A stretch of DNA of 64,000 nucleotides from Sipunculus nudus (taxonomy: Eukaryota; Annelida; Sipuncula; Golfingiida; Sipunculidae). The notes beneath the pieces are model-generated. The model was not told the DNA's origin. It ran no database searches and saw only the letters and a program-made list of their open reading frames with translations. The position numbers were made by a program, and so were the translations under genes. The stretch covers positions 75,342,401-75,406,400 of the forward strand of contig CM049315.1 in the NCBI GenBank assembly GCA_026874595.1. The letters run 5' to 3'. Shown here one piece after another: positions 31,800 to 44,700 of this stretch (position 1 is the stretch's first letter; each line of letters opens with the position of its first letter).

Positions 31800-33990
31800 G
31801 AATGTAGGTGGTGCCACCTGTCATAAAATCGAGAAAATTGTCCAGGATGTATAAACCTGCAAAATTTCAGGTAGATAAGTCAAAACATTGCTGAGATATG
31901 AGTGATTATATCCCAAGGCAGATGAACAGATGGACGCTGCGCATAAGTGGTTTCAGGTGGCCCCACCAGATTTGCCTATGATGAAGAGCTATGTGAGATC
32001 TATACACAAGCAAATTTTGGCCCAATCGGTCAAATGGTTCCCGAGATATGAACTTGGATGTCGCAGAGTAAACCTGAATGTAGGTGGCGCCACCTGTCAT
32101 AAAATCGAGAAAGCTTCCCAGGATGTATAAACCTGCAAAATTTCAGGTGGATAAGTCAAACCACTGCGGAGCTATGAGTGATTTTATCCAAAGGCAGATG
32201 AAAAGATGGACGCTGTGAATAATGGTTGCAGGTGGAGCCACCAGTTTTGCCTATGATGAAGAGCTATGTGAGATCTATACACATGCAAAATTTTGGCCCA
32301 ATCAGTTCCCAAGATATGAGCTTGGATGTCTGCAGATTAAACCTGAATGTAGGTTGCGCCTCCTGTCATAAAATCAAGAGAGCTATCCAGGATGTATAAA
32401 CCTGCAAAATTTCAGGTGGAAAAGTCAAACCACTGCTGAGATATGAGTGATTTTATCCAAAGGCAGATGAACAGATGGACTCTGTGCATAAGTGGTTGCA
32501 GGTGGCCCCACCAGTTTTGCCTGTGATGAAGAGCTATGCGAGATCTATACACATGCAAAATTTTGGCCAAATCGGTCAAATGGTTCCTGAGATATGAGCT
32601 TGGATGTCTGCAGAGTAAACCTGAATGTAGGTGGCGCCACCTGTCATAAACTCAAGAGAGCTGTCAAGGATGTATAAACCTGCAAAATGTCAGGTCGAAA
32701 AATCAAACCACTGCTGAGATATGGGTGATTTTATCCCAAGGCAGATGAACAGATGGAGGCTGTGCATAAATGGTTGCAGGTGGAGCCACCAGTTTTGCCT
32801 ATGATGAAGAGCTATGTGAGATCTATACTCATGCAAAATTTTGGCCAAATCGGTTCCCGAGATATGAGCTTTGATGTCTGCAGAGTAAATGTGAATGTAG
32901 GTAGTGCCACCTGTCATAAATCGAGAAAGCTGTCCAGTATGTAAAAACCTGCAAAATTTCAGGTGGATAAGTCAAACCACTGCTGAGATATGAGTGATAT
33001 TATCCAAAAGCAGATGAACAGATGGACGCTGTGCAAAAATTGTTGCAGGTGGCGCCATCAGTTTTGCCCATGATGAAGGGCTATGTGAGATCTATAAACA
33101 TGCAAAATTTTGGCCCAATCGGTAAAACGGTTCCCGAGATATGAGCTTTGATGTCTGCAGAGTAAACCTGAATGTAGGCGGCGCCAAGGTCGTAAAATCA
33201 AGAGAGCTGTCCAGGATGTATAAACCTGCAAAATTTCAGGTGGAAAAATCAAACCACTGCTGAGATATGAGTGATTTTATCCCAAGGCAGATGAACAGAA
33301 GGACGCTGTGCATAAATGGTTGCAGGTGGCGCCACCAGTTTTGCCTAATATGAAGAGCTATGTGAGATCTATACACATGCAAAATTATGGCCCAATCGGT
33401 CAAACGGTTCCCGAGATATGAGCTTGGATGTCTGCAGAGTAAACCTGAATGTAGGTGGCGCCACCTTTCATAAAATCAAGAGAGCTGTCCAGGATGTATA
33501 AACCTGCAAAATTTCAGGTGGAAAAGTCAAACCACTGCTGAGATATGAGTGATTTTTTCCCAAGGCAGATGAACAGATGGACGCTGTGCATAAGTGGTTG
33601 CAGGTGGAGCCACCAGTTTTGCCTGTGATGAAGAGCTATGCGAGATCTATACACATGCAAAATTTTGGCCCAATCGGTCAAATGGTTCCTGAGATATGAG
33701 CTTGGATGTCTGCAGAGTAAACCTGAATGTAGATGGCGCCACCTGTCATAAAACCAAGGATGCATACCCATGCAAAATAACAGGTGGATATGTCAAACCA
33801 CTGCTGACATATATGTGATTTTATCCCAAGGCAGATGAACAGATGGACGCTGTGCGAAAATAGTTGCAGGTGGCGCCACCATTTTTAGTGTGTGTTATCA
33901 AGCTTTCCAAAGGCTACATTTGTGCAAAATTTTTAGCCTGATCGGTCAAACGGTTCCCGCGATATGTGGGTTTATGTGTGGAAACAGACA
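31800..33990 (+). repeat. ~275-bp satellite array, about 8 copies
   Basis: The CACCTGTCATAAAAT landmark falls at about 31818, 32092, 32363, 32639, 32912, 33191, 33468 and 33742 (spacing 271-279). Each unit has two halves, each opened by GGTGGCGCCACC or a variant, followed by CAAAATTTCAGGTGG / CAAAATTTTGGCCCAATCGG and GAGATATGAG. No coding capacity. Confidence 0.92.
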
Positions 33991-34849
33991 CACAAATGGA
34001 CGCTGGGCAGAGAGGAAAGGTCAGAGGTCAACCAAAAATGAGGGCGCATCAGTTAACATATGACCGATCATAATTCCGAATTTTAAAAAATTCTGCCCAG
34101 TGGTTATGGAGGAGTTTTCCGGAAACCTTTGCGGCGAAGGCGGCAGCGTCGGCGTCTGACTGAAAACATAGAATCCGCAAAACTCTGTTTTGGCGGATAC
34201 AATGATTGTAGCTTGCACCACCAGTGCTGCCATCTGTACACAGAAGTGGTCCCTACTTGAAATAACTTTGAAATTTATTTTTACCCAATACAAAATGCTT
34301 TTCAGCTGATTTATTATAAAAAAGAAATCAGGAATTTATGTAAAATTATTACGGATGCATACTGAATGCAAAATTAAAATACAGATATATCTCATTGATT
34401 GCAAATTCTTGAATTAAGCTGAGTAGGGATACCAATAATTTATAATCCTTGTACAGTTGTCTTTATATAGCCACAGAGAGGTGAATATCCATGATTGTAA
34501 CATTGCCTGGTATGATGAATAACTTCAATCATAAATCTAAATTTGTTAAAAGCTTTAAAAAAAAACTTTCTTGTCAATATTAACCAAAGATAACCTGAAA
34601 TCAAAATGTCTAGTGGCATGAAGTAATAGATGCTGATAACTGGTGCCAGGCTAGATGTAACAGCATCACACAGCTAACATATATGGTAAAATGACTCAAT
34701 TCAATCTCCATAATTCAGCCAAAAATCATTCATGTGGAACCATTAATGACAATTATTACAAGAATTATTGTAGGGATTATTCTTGTGAAATATTTAACAA
34801 ACTGACTTCAGTTGCATCAGTCGAAAAACGTTTCGCAGGTTTATAACTC

Positions 34850-35530
34850 ATATAGGAAGATACAGCGAACTTGCTAAGTTCAGCTTCCTGTAACTCAGCA
34901 AAAAAGCACTGAACCAAAACCATTTGAACAAACTTGAATTATCAACATCTGAGGACAATTAATGTGTGAGATTTAAGAATTTGGCCCGGTGGTTTTTGTT
35001 GAGAAGATCTTTGTAGCCACTGAGCTAAAATGGGCTGTTATGGCATATGACTAAATTCAGCTTCCAATAACTTACCCAAAAGGCACTGAAAAGAGACCAT
35101 TTGAACAAACTTCAGAAAGCACTACCCTAGGATCATTTCTGTGCGATATTAAACATTTTGGCCATATGGTTTCAGAGAAGAAGTTTTTTGTAGTCCTCAG
35201 TGTGATACAGGTACTGATGACCCCGTACATAAAAGGCAGATGCAGGTGGCGCCACCAATACCTCAATTTCAGATATGACCTATGTGACCAATTTTGGCAT
35301 AAAATTTGGTGATGATAGCTCAAGCCGTTTCTGAGATTTAAATTTTAATATGCTTTTTTGCACAGTTAACTTAGTTCAACCTCCTGTAAATCGGCCAAAA
35401 ACCTCCGAACTGGAACCATTCGAAGAAACTTGGGAAAAATTGTTCCAGGGATCATTTCTGTGAAATATTGGACAATTTGGCTGAATAGTTTCGGAGAAGA
35501 AGATTTTTAAAGCTTTTTTTAGCTTTTTCC
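34850..35530 (+). repeat. Degenerate repeat series (TTCAGCTTCC type)
   Basis: Three units near 34880, 35060 and 35370 share TTCAGCTTCCTGTAACTCAG, CCATTTGAACAAACTT, GGATCATTTCTGTG, AATTTGGC and AGAGAAGAAG. A GGTGGCGCCACC occurs at 35245. Ends in an AGACGATGCACGACACACGA tail near 35675. Confidence 0.55.
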
Positions 35531-35729
35531 CTATAAAATCTAAGAAAATACAGTAAGAAAAAAAAATAAACAAAATCCGATATACTTTTTTGGATGACTG
35601 ATTATTTGCAAAAAATTTGGTGTTGCTAGCTCCTGCCATTTTTGAGATAGCTATGGTTAACGTACAGACGATGCACGACACACGACGGAAGACGCCGCAC
35701 CATCGCATAAGCTCACAGGTTCACTAAAA

Positions 35730-36085
35730 ATATAGGTGGTGCAATCAGTTTTCAGGAACTGACAAATCAAGTCATGGTTATTTTTCAAGGCAAGATTCAT
35801 GGCAATTCATGCATTAATTATCAAGATACTGGAGGTTTAGTATAAATTTTTAATTATTCGGGGGGGGGGGGGGTACTTATGAGCCCCATAGCTCTTGAGG
35901 ATATGGGTTGCAGTGACCTAATTTGAGGCGAGGCTTCCAAGGAGATTTTTTATTTACCTACCAGGATGTTCAGTTACAAGTTTCTAGGGTTAGTGTTTAC
36001 GATTTGTGCCTTACTAAGGGACAGACAACTGATAAAGTGCCATTCCTATACCTCAGTTGACTTTTTAGTCGGCTGAGCTAAAAAT
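35730..36085 (+). repeat. ~340-bp repeat, isolated copy
   Basis: Follows the same order as 27780-28825 (ATAGGTGGTG, TTTTCAGGAACTGAC, ATTATTCGG plus a 13-base G-run, GGTACTTATGAG, AGTTTCTAGGG) and ends GTCGGCTGAGCTAAAAA. Confidence 0.65.
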
Positions 36086-36089
36086 CAAT

Positions 36090-36530
36090 GGGTTCTTCCC
36101 CATTGGTAGGCAAGCCACAGGTGAATGATTTAAGGAACTGTGTGGAATGAAAAAGTTGGCTTAAAATGAGTCTACAAGCTTATTCAATAAGTTGGTCCTG
36201 TGACCCTGACCTATGACCTCAAAATCAACAGGTTTCTTCTTCAATTAAAAGTAAGCTATTTGGGAAAAGATGATAGGTTTTGGATAAAAAATTTGGCTTT
36301 AAATTTTTCACATTTTTTTCAACAAGTCGATTCTGTCACCTGCAGCTGTGATCTCAGAATCAACCTGGTTCTTCCTCTGTTGGTACTTCAGCTGTATGTA
36401 AAGATGGAAGTTCACAAGCAGCTTGGCTTAAAATGCATCCACAATCCAATAACAATATTAAGGAAGGGCGCAAGAACAGAGGCATTGCTGTATCAGCTCC
36501 TGCAACCTTAATGTGAGGGGATATTATTAA
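36090..36530 (+). repeat. GTGACCCTGACC repeat, copy
   Basis: TTCTTCCCCATTGGTAGG, GTTGGCTTAAAATGAGT, GTCCTGTGACCCTGACCTAT and an end CAAGAACAGAGGCATTGCTG match the series at 30.1-31.2 kb and 37030-37390. Confidence 0.6.
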
Positions 36531-36606
36531 AGCTGTTACTAGGTCTTAAAGACATAAGTTTTACATATCCAGCTGTACATATCCATCATCACCTCATAAA
36601 GAACTA

Positions 36607-36960
36607 AAATCTGCATTCTAAGGAATGCAAGCCTCCGCCGTGGGGGGGGGGGGGGAGGGGGCTGGTGGTCCCTTTGGTGCAATGTTCCCTAAAACTGTGT
36701 TAACATTCACTTATTCGTCCCATATTCCCATGTTAATTTGTGCATAAGTGACTACATTTGTGAAAATTCATTGATATGTACCTGAATTTGATCATGTGCC
36801 AGTTCCACACCAGAATCTAATCAATTCTTTACTGGCCATTTTCTGAAATGCCCTGAAAATGTCATGAGATTCCATTCAGGATTGCACAAGTTTAGAACAA
36901 ACACCCGCAAACATACAAACAGGGATGAACACATACCCTCCTGGCTGAGGCACAAAGAGC
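36607..36960 (+). repeat. GGAATGCAAGCC repeat family, copy 4
   Basis: Starts ATCTGCATTCTAAGGAATGC, has a 12-base G-run, then all family landmarks to ACACATACCCTCCTGGC. It seems to be the most complete copy. Confidence 0.75.
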
Positions 36961-36989
36961 ACCGCAAAGGGGAGCATGCTTTCATATAG

Positions 36990-37390
36990 GAACATAGTTA
37001 CCAGTATACTGGGTGTATTACACAGTGTGAAAATGAGGAGGGCAGCTCTGTGACCTCAAACTCAATAGGGTTCTTTATCCGTCGGCGGGTGAGCGATATA
37101 TGAAAGATGAAAGGTTTTGGTCCAATGGTTTGGCTTAAAACACATCCAAAAGCTTTATTAAGAAGTGGGTTCCATGGTCTTGACCTTTGATCCCATTACC
37201 TCAAAATAGATTTGTTTCTTCATCTGTGGGTGGGTAAGCTATATGTGAAAGATGAAAGGTTTTTGTGATACAGTTTGGCTTAAAATGGGTCCATTAGCCA
37301 ATTCTGGACTCATGGACGGACAGAGGGATGGACGGACAGACACAAGAACGGAGGCATTACTATATACCCTCCAGCCATTTAGTTGCGAGG
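36990..37390 (+). repeat. GTGACC repeat, copy
   Basis: Two units with GATATATGAAAGATGAAAGG and GTTTGGCTTAAAA, ending in ATGGACGGACAGAGGGATGG then GGAGGCATTACTATATACCC. The stretch 37390-38725 after it has no recognised gene or repeat and may hold the OFD1 3' UTR. Confidence 0.6.
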
Positions 37391-38275
37391 GGATAATAAG
37401 CACAGATCTTGTATAATCACATTTTATCACTTTATGGGTATAATGAAATCACATGCAGCTTCACAGCTTGCAAACTGACCACTCGCCTTAATCATGAAAC
37501 AAAATCAATGAACACACACAGGTTCTAAACCATACGAGTTACTTTAATGACCACTAAGTAAAGTAAGTAGAAAGATGTAACAATAAAATAGATTTATATT
37601 TTATATACAAGATCTATACACGAAACAATTTCATAGCTTTTCTTTTCCCTTTCTTATATACATGTACTGGTATCCCTCTGTTTCAAACACTGCTGAAAGG
37701 TCAATCATATATTAAATATATACATCTTTAATGTTTAAAAGTGACACACTTTACTGCAACCCAATTGGACAAAATTTTAATTCGATATTAAAACCTTATT
37801 TTTTACAGTACAGTGTTCCACTTTTCACAATTCTGACAAAAATGAATGCATCTATTGTTACCACTGAATTATTTTTATATATTTAGATATTTCAAATGCT
37901 GTAATAAATATATTATAATCTGTTTTGAACAAAAGGCAAGATATTGTGATGAATGTCCAGTACCATCAGATTACTGCAAATGGTATACATTTAATTAAGC
38001 CAAGTAATTAAAAACAGTCCTTGAGATTGATACATGCACACTATCAATATAAGATAAAAGGTTAAATTAACTCTATAACAGAAATAAATTAGCATTAAAA
38101 ACTCTGCAACAGAGAATGAAAAGAACTAAAAAGACTGGTGATGATTCAGTCACAAATCACTAATAAATAAAACTAAGATGACCAGAGATTAGCTAAAGAC
38201 TAAAAGAAACCTCAAATGACCTGCTCACTAAACCTGCAAACATGAAACTCGAGTATCACATTAATTGAAACAGGT

Positions 38276-38281
38276 TTTATT
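38276..38281 (-). promoter_or_regulatory. OFD1: Candidate poly(A) signal for OFD1
   Basis: TTTATT on the + strand reads AATAAA on the - strand, about 450 bases after the OFD1 stop. The surrounding 37390-38725 stretch has no other recognisable gene or repeat. Placement is inferred from motif and distance only. Confidence 0.3.
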
Positions 38282-38725
38282 GTACTTATCTTTAATTCAA
38301 CAGCTCCATCATGATCAAATGATATAATTATGCATTTAAAATGAAAGTGATCATATGAAAGGAAAAAGTAAAATCAGTCACAGATTTGATTAAAAACAAT
38401 ATATAACTAACAAATTAGTTTAAAACCTTACATAGACACACCTGCTGTTTAAAAAATATGTTACACTCGATCGTGCAGCACTGTACACAAATGGTTTGTT
38501 AATGGAAGTTCAGCAGATGAATGTCATAAAAAATGAGCATAAACTTCATACATTTATGAGCAAAATCCAAATGGCTGATATGAATACACATTATTTGACT
38601 GAGCTGTGCAAAAGAAACAAGTGTATATATACAAGCTGTTGTACATCAAAATGATATCTGTGAATGGAAAGGGTATCCACTAAAGATGAGGATGGGATTT
38701 TCTGGATGTTGTCGTTGTATATCCC

Positions 38726-38759
38726 TCACCACTCAAAGTCAGATCCCTGACTCTTCTCA
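38726..38759 (-). CDS. OFD1: OFD1 last coding exon with stop
   Basis: Acceptor CTATTTGCAG|TG. Codes EKSQGSDFEW then TGA. Vertebrate OFD1 also ends with acidic residues and a final Trp (ELDDSW), so this short exon is believable. Confidence 0.82.
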
Positions 38760-41700
38760 CTGCAAATAGGAAAGAAATATGAAAGCATTCAGCTTTTGCC
38801 ATTAAAAACAAACGCACCGCAAAGGTGCATAATACTCCCATCATGTCTTGTGACCTCTGACCTCATTAAATATGCATGAGTTTTGCTGAGAATTTAATTC
38901 AGGGGAGAAACTCTAATGCATAATAATTATAATCAGTTTAATAAGAATCCATATATTTGGCAAGTCATCATGTCTCCACCAGTGTATGGTGACCTTTGAC
39001 CTCTTTGAATATGCATGGATTTTGCTGGGAATTAAACTTAAATGAGATAATATATTTTTGTTAACATTTCTTGTGAGTTTCATCAAAATCCATATATTCC
39101 TGCTAAGATATTGTGACACCTCAAAAATGCTTGGTGACCTCTGACCTCATTAAATATGTATGGATTTTGCCTTCAACCGAACTTGGACAAGATAATCTTT
39201 AGATAAGAAATTATGATGACTTTAGTGAAAATCCATCAAATGCTTGGTAGGTTATCCTGGCAACACTAAAAGTTAACGGACCGATTAACCGACCAACTGT
39301 GGGTACATACCATAATATGTCCCGTCATAGATAGGCGTATGAAAATTATAGCAGGGTTGTATATATTGAAGGGGATATAACAAGTTTTGAAATGTTCGGT
39401 TTTATTCATAAGAAATACTATAATATTATCACTGTTAATCTGAACGTATTATTTTATCAAACAGAAGTTGTAAAGGGGCTACTTATTATAATCCTTCTAA
39501 TATCACTAAGCTAATTAACATTTGTAATCAGAACATTTCCAAATGGTGAATTGAGAATTGACAGGCTTAAAAATACATGCATGATCTGAATGGAAACAGC
39601 ATAACCAGCAGTAAATACAAACCTTTTGGGTTCATCCAATCCAGAGAGATCAGGTTCAGAGTGAGATGGAGTCTTGTCCTAAAGATAAATATAAAAAAAT
39701 TGTAAATCAGGATCTGTATAACAGCATTGTATCTTGATACATGTCATTTTGACATAACATAGGACACAGAGGTCACCTGTTCAGTATATAATTAAGACAT
39801 AAAATAAGCATATTACAAAATGATAAGCAAACAGAAAAGTAATCTGCACTGGAAATATCTCAGCTAAAACTGTCGCCATAACAAACACTGAATGTCTGGT
39901 ACATTACTCTCAAAACTACCACAGAAATAAGCTGACAATTCCTTCAATAATTTGTTTCATGGTAGTTAATGGGTTATTGAAACATCTGACATGATTAGTT
40001 AAAAGTTAATTAGAATAACCAGATGCACAAAAACTTAGGCCTCTTTGAGTGGGGGATAAAAATTTGGCTCTCACCATTACAAATTTCCTCAAATTTAAAA
40101 CCAGGAAATTGTGTAAACACTGTGGTGACAACTAACCCTCAGTTTTCACTCTTATCAAATATTTATATAGTGACACGATTTCTAATTGTATAATACTAAG
40201 TAATATGATGTAAATATATAGGTCCAGAATCATTTATATAGGTCCAGAATCATCTTATCTTTCAATGCTGATGTTTGCTGATAATCTGGTCTGCTTTGCA
40301 GACACAGCAGGCAGATTACAATCCAAGATTAATTAATTAGAAGTATTTTGTAATAATTATGGAATGAAAGTCAATGTCAAAAAAACTAAAAAAGTTGTGT
40401 TTAGAAATGGGGGAACTTTGAGAAAATATGAAAAATGGTTTTATAAAGGTAAACGCTTAGAAGTTGTCAATAATTATAAATACCTGGGAGGCACATTTAC
40501 AAGCTTACTAAATTGGTCCAAAATGAGGCAGAGTCTAATTTGTCAAGCAAACAAAGCTTTAATAATAATCAAACAATTTATCTCAAAACACAAGCAACTA
40601 TCTATTTGTAAGTCCTTCTTTCTTTTTGATAGGATGGTCCTTCCAATTCTCTGCTATGGTAGTGAACTATGGGGTTTTGAAACATGTGACAATATTGAAA
40701 GTATACATACCAAGTTCTGTAAATATATTCTCCAAGTTAATATGAATACACCAGTTGCTGCAGTACTAGGAGAATGTGGGTGGTTGCCCTTGAAGATTCT
40801 TTTTATAATAAGAGCTATAACTTATTGGACTAAATTGATAAATATGACAAATAACAGATTACCAAAGCAATTGTATAATAAATTATATCGCTTAGATGAA
40901 GCAGGAAAACAGAACTGGGTAACTAATATAAAGAAAATATTATTTTCGCAAGGATTTGGCTATGTTTGGATTGAACAAGATGTAGGGGATGTTAAATTAT
41001 TTATCTCAGTATTGAAACAGAGATTAAATGATTCTTTATTGCAGGATTGGACGAGTAGTATATCTAATAATCGTCAATTAAACACATACTCAACTTTTAA
41101 ATTAACTTTAAACATTGAAAAATATTTAACAGTTCTACAGAATGTTAACTATAGGAAAAGTCTTTCAAGACTAAGATGTTCATCACATAATTTAGAAGTA
41201 GAAAAAGGAAGGCATAGTAATACTCCATGGGATGAAAGGTTTTGTAAATATTGTCTAAGATATGGGGAAGCTGCTGTGGAAGATGAGCATCATTTTATCA
41301 TGAAATGCCCATTGTATACAGACTTGGAGTCAAGTTTATTGATGATTTAAGTACATTTACATCTCTGATGGCAGATAATAATGCCCATACAATAAAACAA
41401 TTTATTATGTCAATTATCAACCTATGTACGCTATGCCTTTATCAGGAGAGATGATGAATTGGAAGCTATCATCTAAGTAATCTATTTATTCACTTAGTAA
41501 TTCATCGGCCAATTAAGAAATTGATAAACTGTTTTCCATCGATGCATTGTACTACTGTTTGTTTTATCTGTTCACTTATTTATTATTATTATTATTATAA
41601 TTGGTATTATTATTGTTATTATTCATGACCTCTAAATGAAATGAAATATGTGATTACAAAATTTCTGCTTGTGTTTAGATATTGCAAACATGGGTTTTTC

Positions 41701-44700
41701 ATACAACATTTTCATACAAGATTGTGTTTTAATGCATGTTTTATTAGTTCATGTTATGCAGTTACATTTTGTTTTTGTTGAATTTTTATGATTCTTAACA
41801 CATGCTCCTTGTGGAACCATGGGCCTGAGGCCTTTTATTTCAGAATAAATTTCTATTCATTCATTCATACATGACGTAAATAAAAAAATAAAATCTTAAC
41901 AACTCTACTCAAATCTGACGCAGATCATTCCATTAGGTCTCTCCTATTAAAATTCATATTTGACATGCAAAAGTCTTAGTAGTTCTTCATTACCAACCTT
42001 TCTTCCTTTCTTCCAGGTGTCCACGGCCTTTTGACTTGTCTAAAAAAGACAACAACATCATGAAATATTTGCATGGAACTTCACAATACAAAAGATTAGT
42101 ATGACAATACCAGAGGGTTCATTTTTTATACAATCCACCTGATGACAATGTATGCTTTGATCATGGCTGAATGATCACATACCACTCTGGGGGTTTTATG
42201 TTCCCCTTAGATGATGTTATGCTGTTCACTGTTCACATGGTAACATAAATAAACCTTATACTCACTGTCTATTATGTCTAAAAATACATCATGGATTAGG
42301 AGTCCTTGACAACAGTGCCTAACAAATCTCAAATGTGGCCTCTCGTTAAATCAATTTTCTTCAGGCAGACATATCCTTATATTATTAATGAAAACAGGAT
42401 AAGGAAGTGACAGCTGGTTGCATTTCTACAGGCCTAAAGGGGCCTATTCTAATAACTGTCCACTATTAACTAAAGATAATTTCTTGAACCTTTAATAAAA
42501 GTAGGCCTGAAAATGCCGATCACTGCACATAAACTGTTAATTTTTGTTTATATCCATGAGTTTATATCATGTGGGGGCCCTCCAAACACATTCAACAAGG
42601 ACATCTGGCCACAATTCAAATGAGCCAGAGTTTTGCAAAGAATGTTTTGCAACAAGTGACCTTTAAACTTTTGCACATATGCAACCAACCTTTAATGCAT
42701 GGTTTTTCCGTTTGTTAACTTTACATTATTTACTAACAGCTTGTCTATAAAAAAGCTAATACATCCGTCACAGAGGCATTATAAGAACTTTTTTAACAGA
42801 ATTACCTAGAGTTCATTAATATGTATACATAGTAAGTCAGAAATCACGTAAATTTCAACAGAAAAGGCAGGTGAATAGCTGGCTTTAAGCATGAAAACAT
42901 GAATTTTAAGAAAAGCCCTTGTGTCACTACAGACCCTGATGATATAAATAATTGATATCATGATGACACCGAGGTTTGAGACTGACTGCTAGGAGATCCC
43001 TCACCTCTTTTTCTTTTTCTTTCTGTTCCTGCACCATGGCCATGTACTTCTGCATCATAGGGTCAATCTGTGCCTCACCTGCCCCCTGGTGGTCATCTGA
43101 GGATTTAGGGGCTGATAATGCACTGGTGTTTGGGGAGGTTTCATTCTGGAGAAAAACACAGACCACAAGTAATGGATATAATCCTTCATCAGGGTGAAAA
43201 CAATGAAATGGCCATACAGAGAAAAGACTACAATGCCAAGCTCAATGAAGCTCCAAATATTTAAATTTAACATCTAATTAAACTCAATACTCACAAGGGT
43301 AGCTAATACTTGTATTTTTAGGGAACTCACCCAGTATGATAGTCAGATGAAGTGAAAACTAACTTTTAACAAACTCCCTATTAATACTACTTTCTTAATA
43401 TCCAAATAACCGCTTTGTATGGAACATAATGATAGATGTAGAGAACAAAGATTTTAAGCTTTTCTGGAGCTTAACAGTCCTTTTCCACAAGCATGCTCCC
43501 TATTTGTAACAGTATTGTATTGAGTTTGGGTCCAGCCAGCCAGGAATGCATGTTTTGTTTAACGAAACAATACACAGGCACATGACTCTGACAGAATAAG
43601 AACCTAATATTATTTTGACCAAGGATATACAGTCCATTTGATGCTACATTAGGTTGCCATGGTAACAGCCATCGTACCTCCTGCTGGAACTTCTTGAGTT
43701 CCCGCTGCTCTTTCTCCCACGCTTCCTGTTCCTTCCTCTGTCGTTCCTCCTCGCGTCTCCGTCTCTGTTCCTGCCATTCCTTGTCTAATTCCTCCTCTCT
43801 CTTCCTCTCCTCTTCTCTCCTTCTTGCTTCAGCATCAGTATCTGGGGAGAAAAGCAACATGGTCTCATCATGACATTTTAAATACAAAGATGCTTTGTGT
43901 TTACACAAATATACAATACCTCACATAACGACCAGTTCTGTTTAGATACCACCTAAAAATAATGACCACTTTTTCACCATCCCAATTCAGTTTTCCTCTT
44001 AATATCAGACCTCACTCAGTTTACCACCTACAAAATGCAACCACTTTACTGAAGTACCCTTTGTGGTTGTATTTTCAAGGTTACCATATGCAAGTCTGAG
44101 ATTGAGTGTACCCTGTTACAGGGTTTTCAAAAATTAAAAGCTTGGTTTAGTGAGTATATCATATATTTTATTACTGCAGAGATCTGCAATAAATCTGGTA
44201 TAAATGGTGCTACTGTATATGCCAATAAATAACCTGTTTACATGGCAGGTATCAGTCACACTCATTGTATAAATATAGTTAGACAAGTCATAGTTAAGCA
44301 CAGTTTGAGATAGACTTGAGGGACTGCTGTTCATCGGTCCAGGGTCTTGTATGTTACTGTGTACAATATCAATCTTTTGACTTTTAAATGTACAGATGTG
44401 GTTGCCTGAATAACATACATAAAATTCTGACCAGGCTCGCTTTTATATGAATGTTAACCTGTGTAGGTTAGGCGTCTTATTCGTGAAGGTTTCCCTTAAG
44501 CGATTATCACAAATTTGAAAACCCTCACAAACAGAAAGCCAAGCACATTACCTTGCTTCCAAGTATTGTCCAGGGATACAGTTACAGGTCTGACTGCTGA
44601 CTGACTGCTGAGAGGCTGCAAGTGCTGCTCCAGCGGAGCCATCTGCTGTACAGGTGCTGTCATGACTGTGCTCTGACCTGAAGAAATTACATCACAACTC

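Noticed and set aside
31800-33990. CRISPR-like array
   Set aside because: Animal genome, unit about 275 bp with diverged copies and no short-repeat/unique-spacer pattern; it is a satellite.
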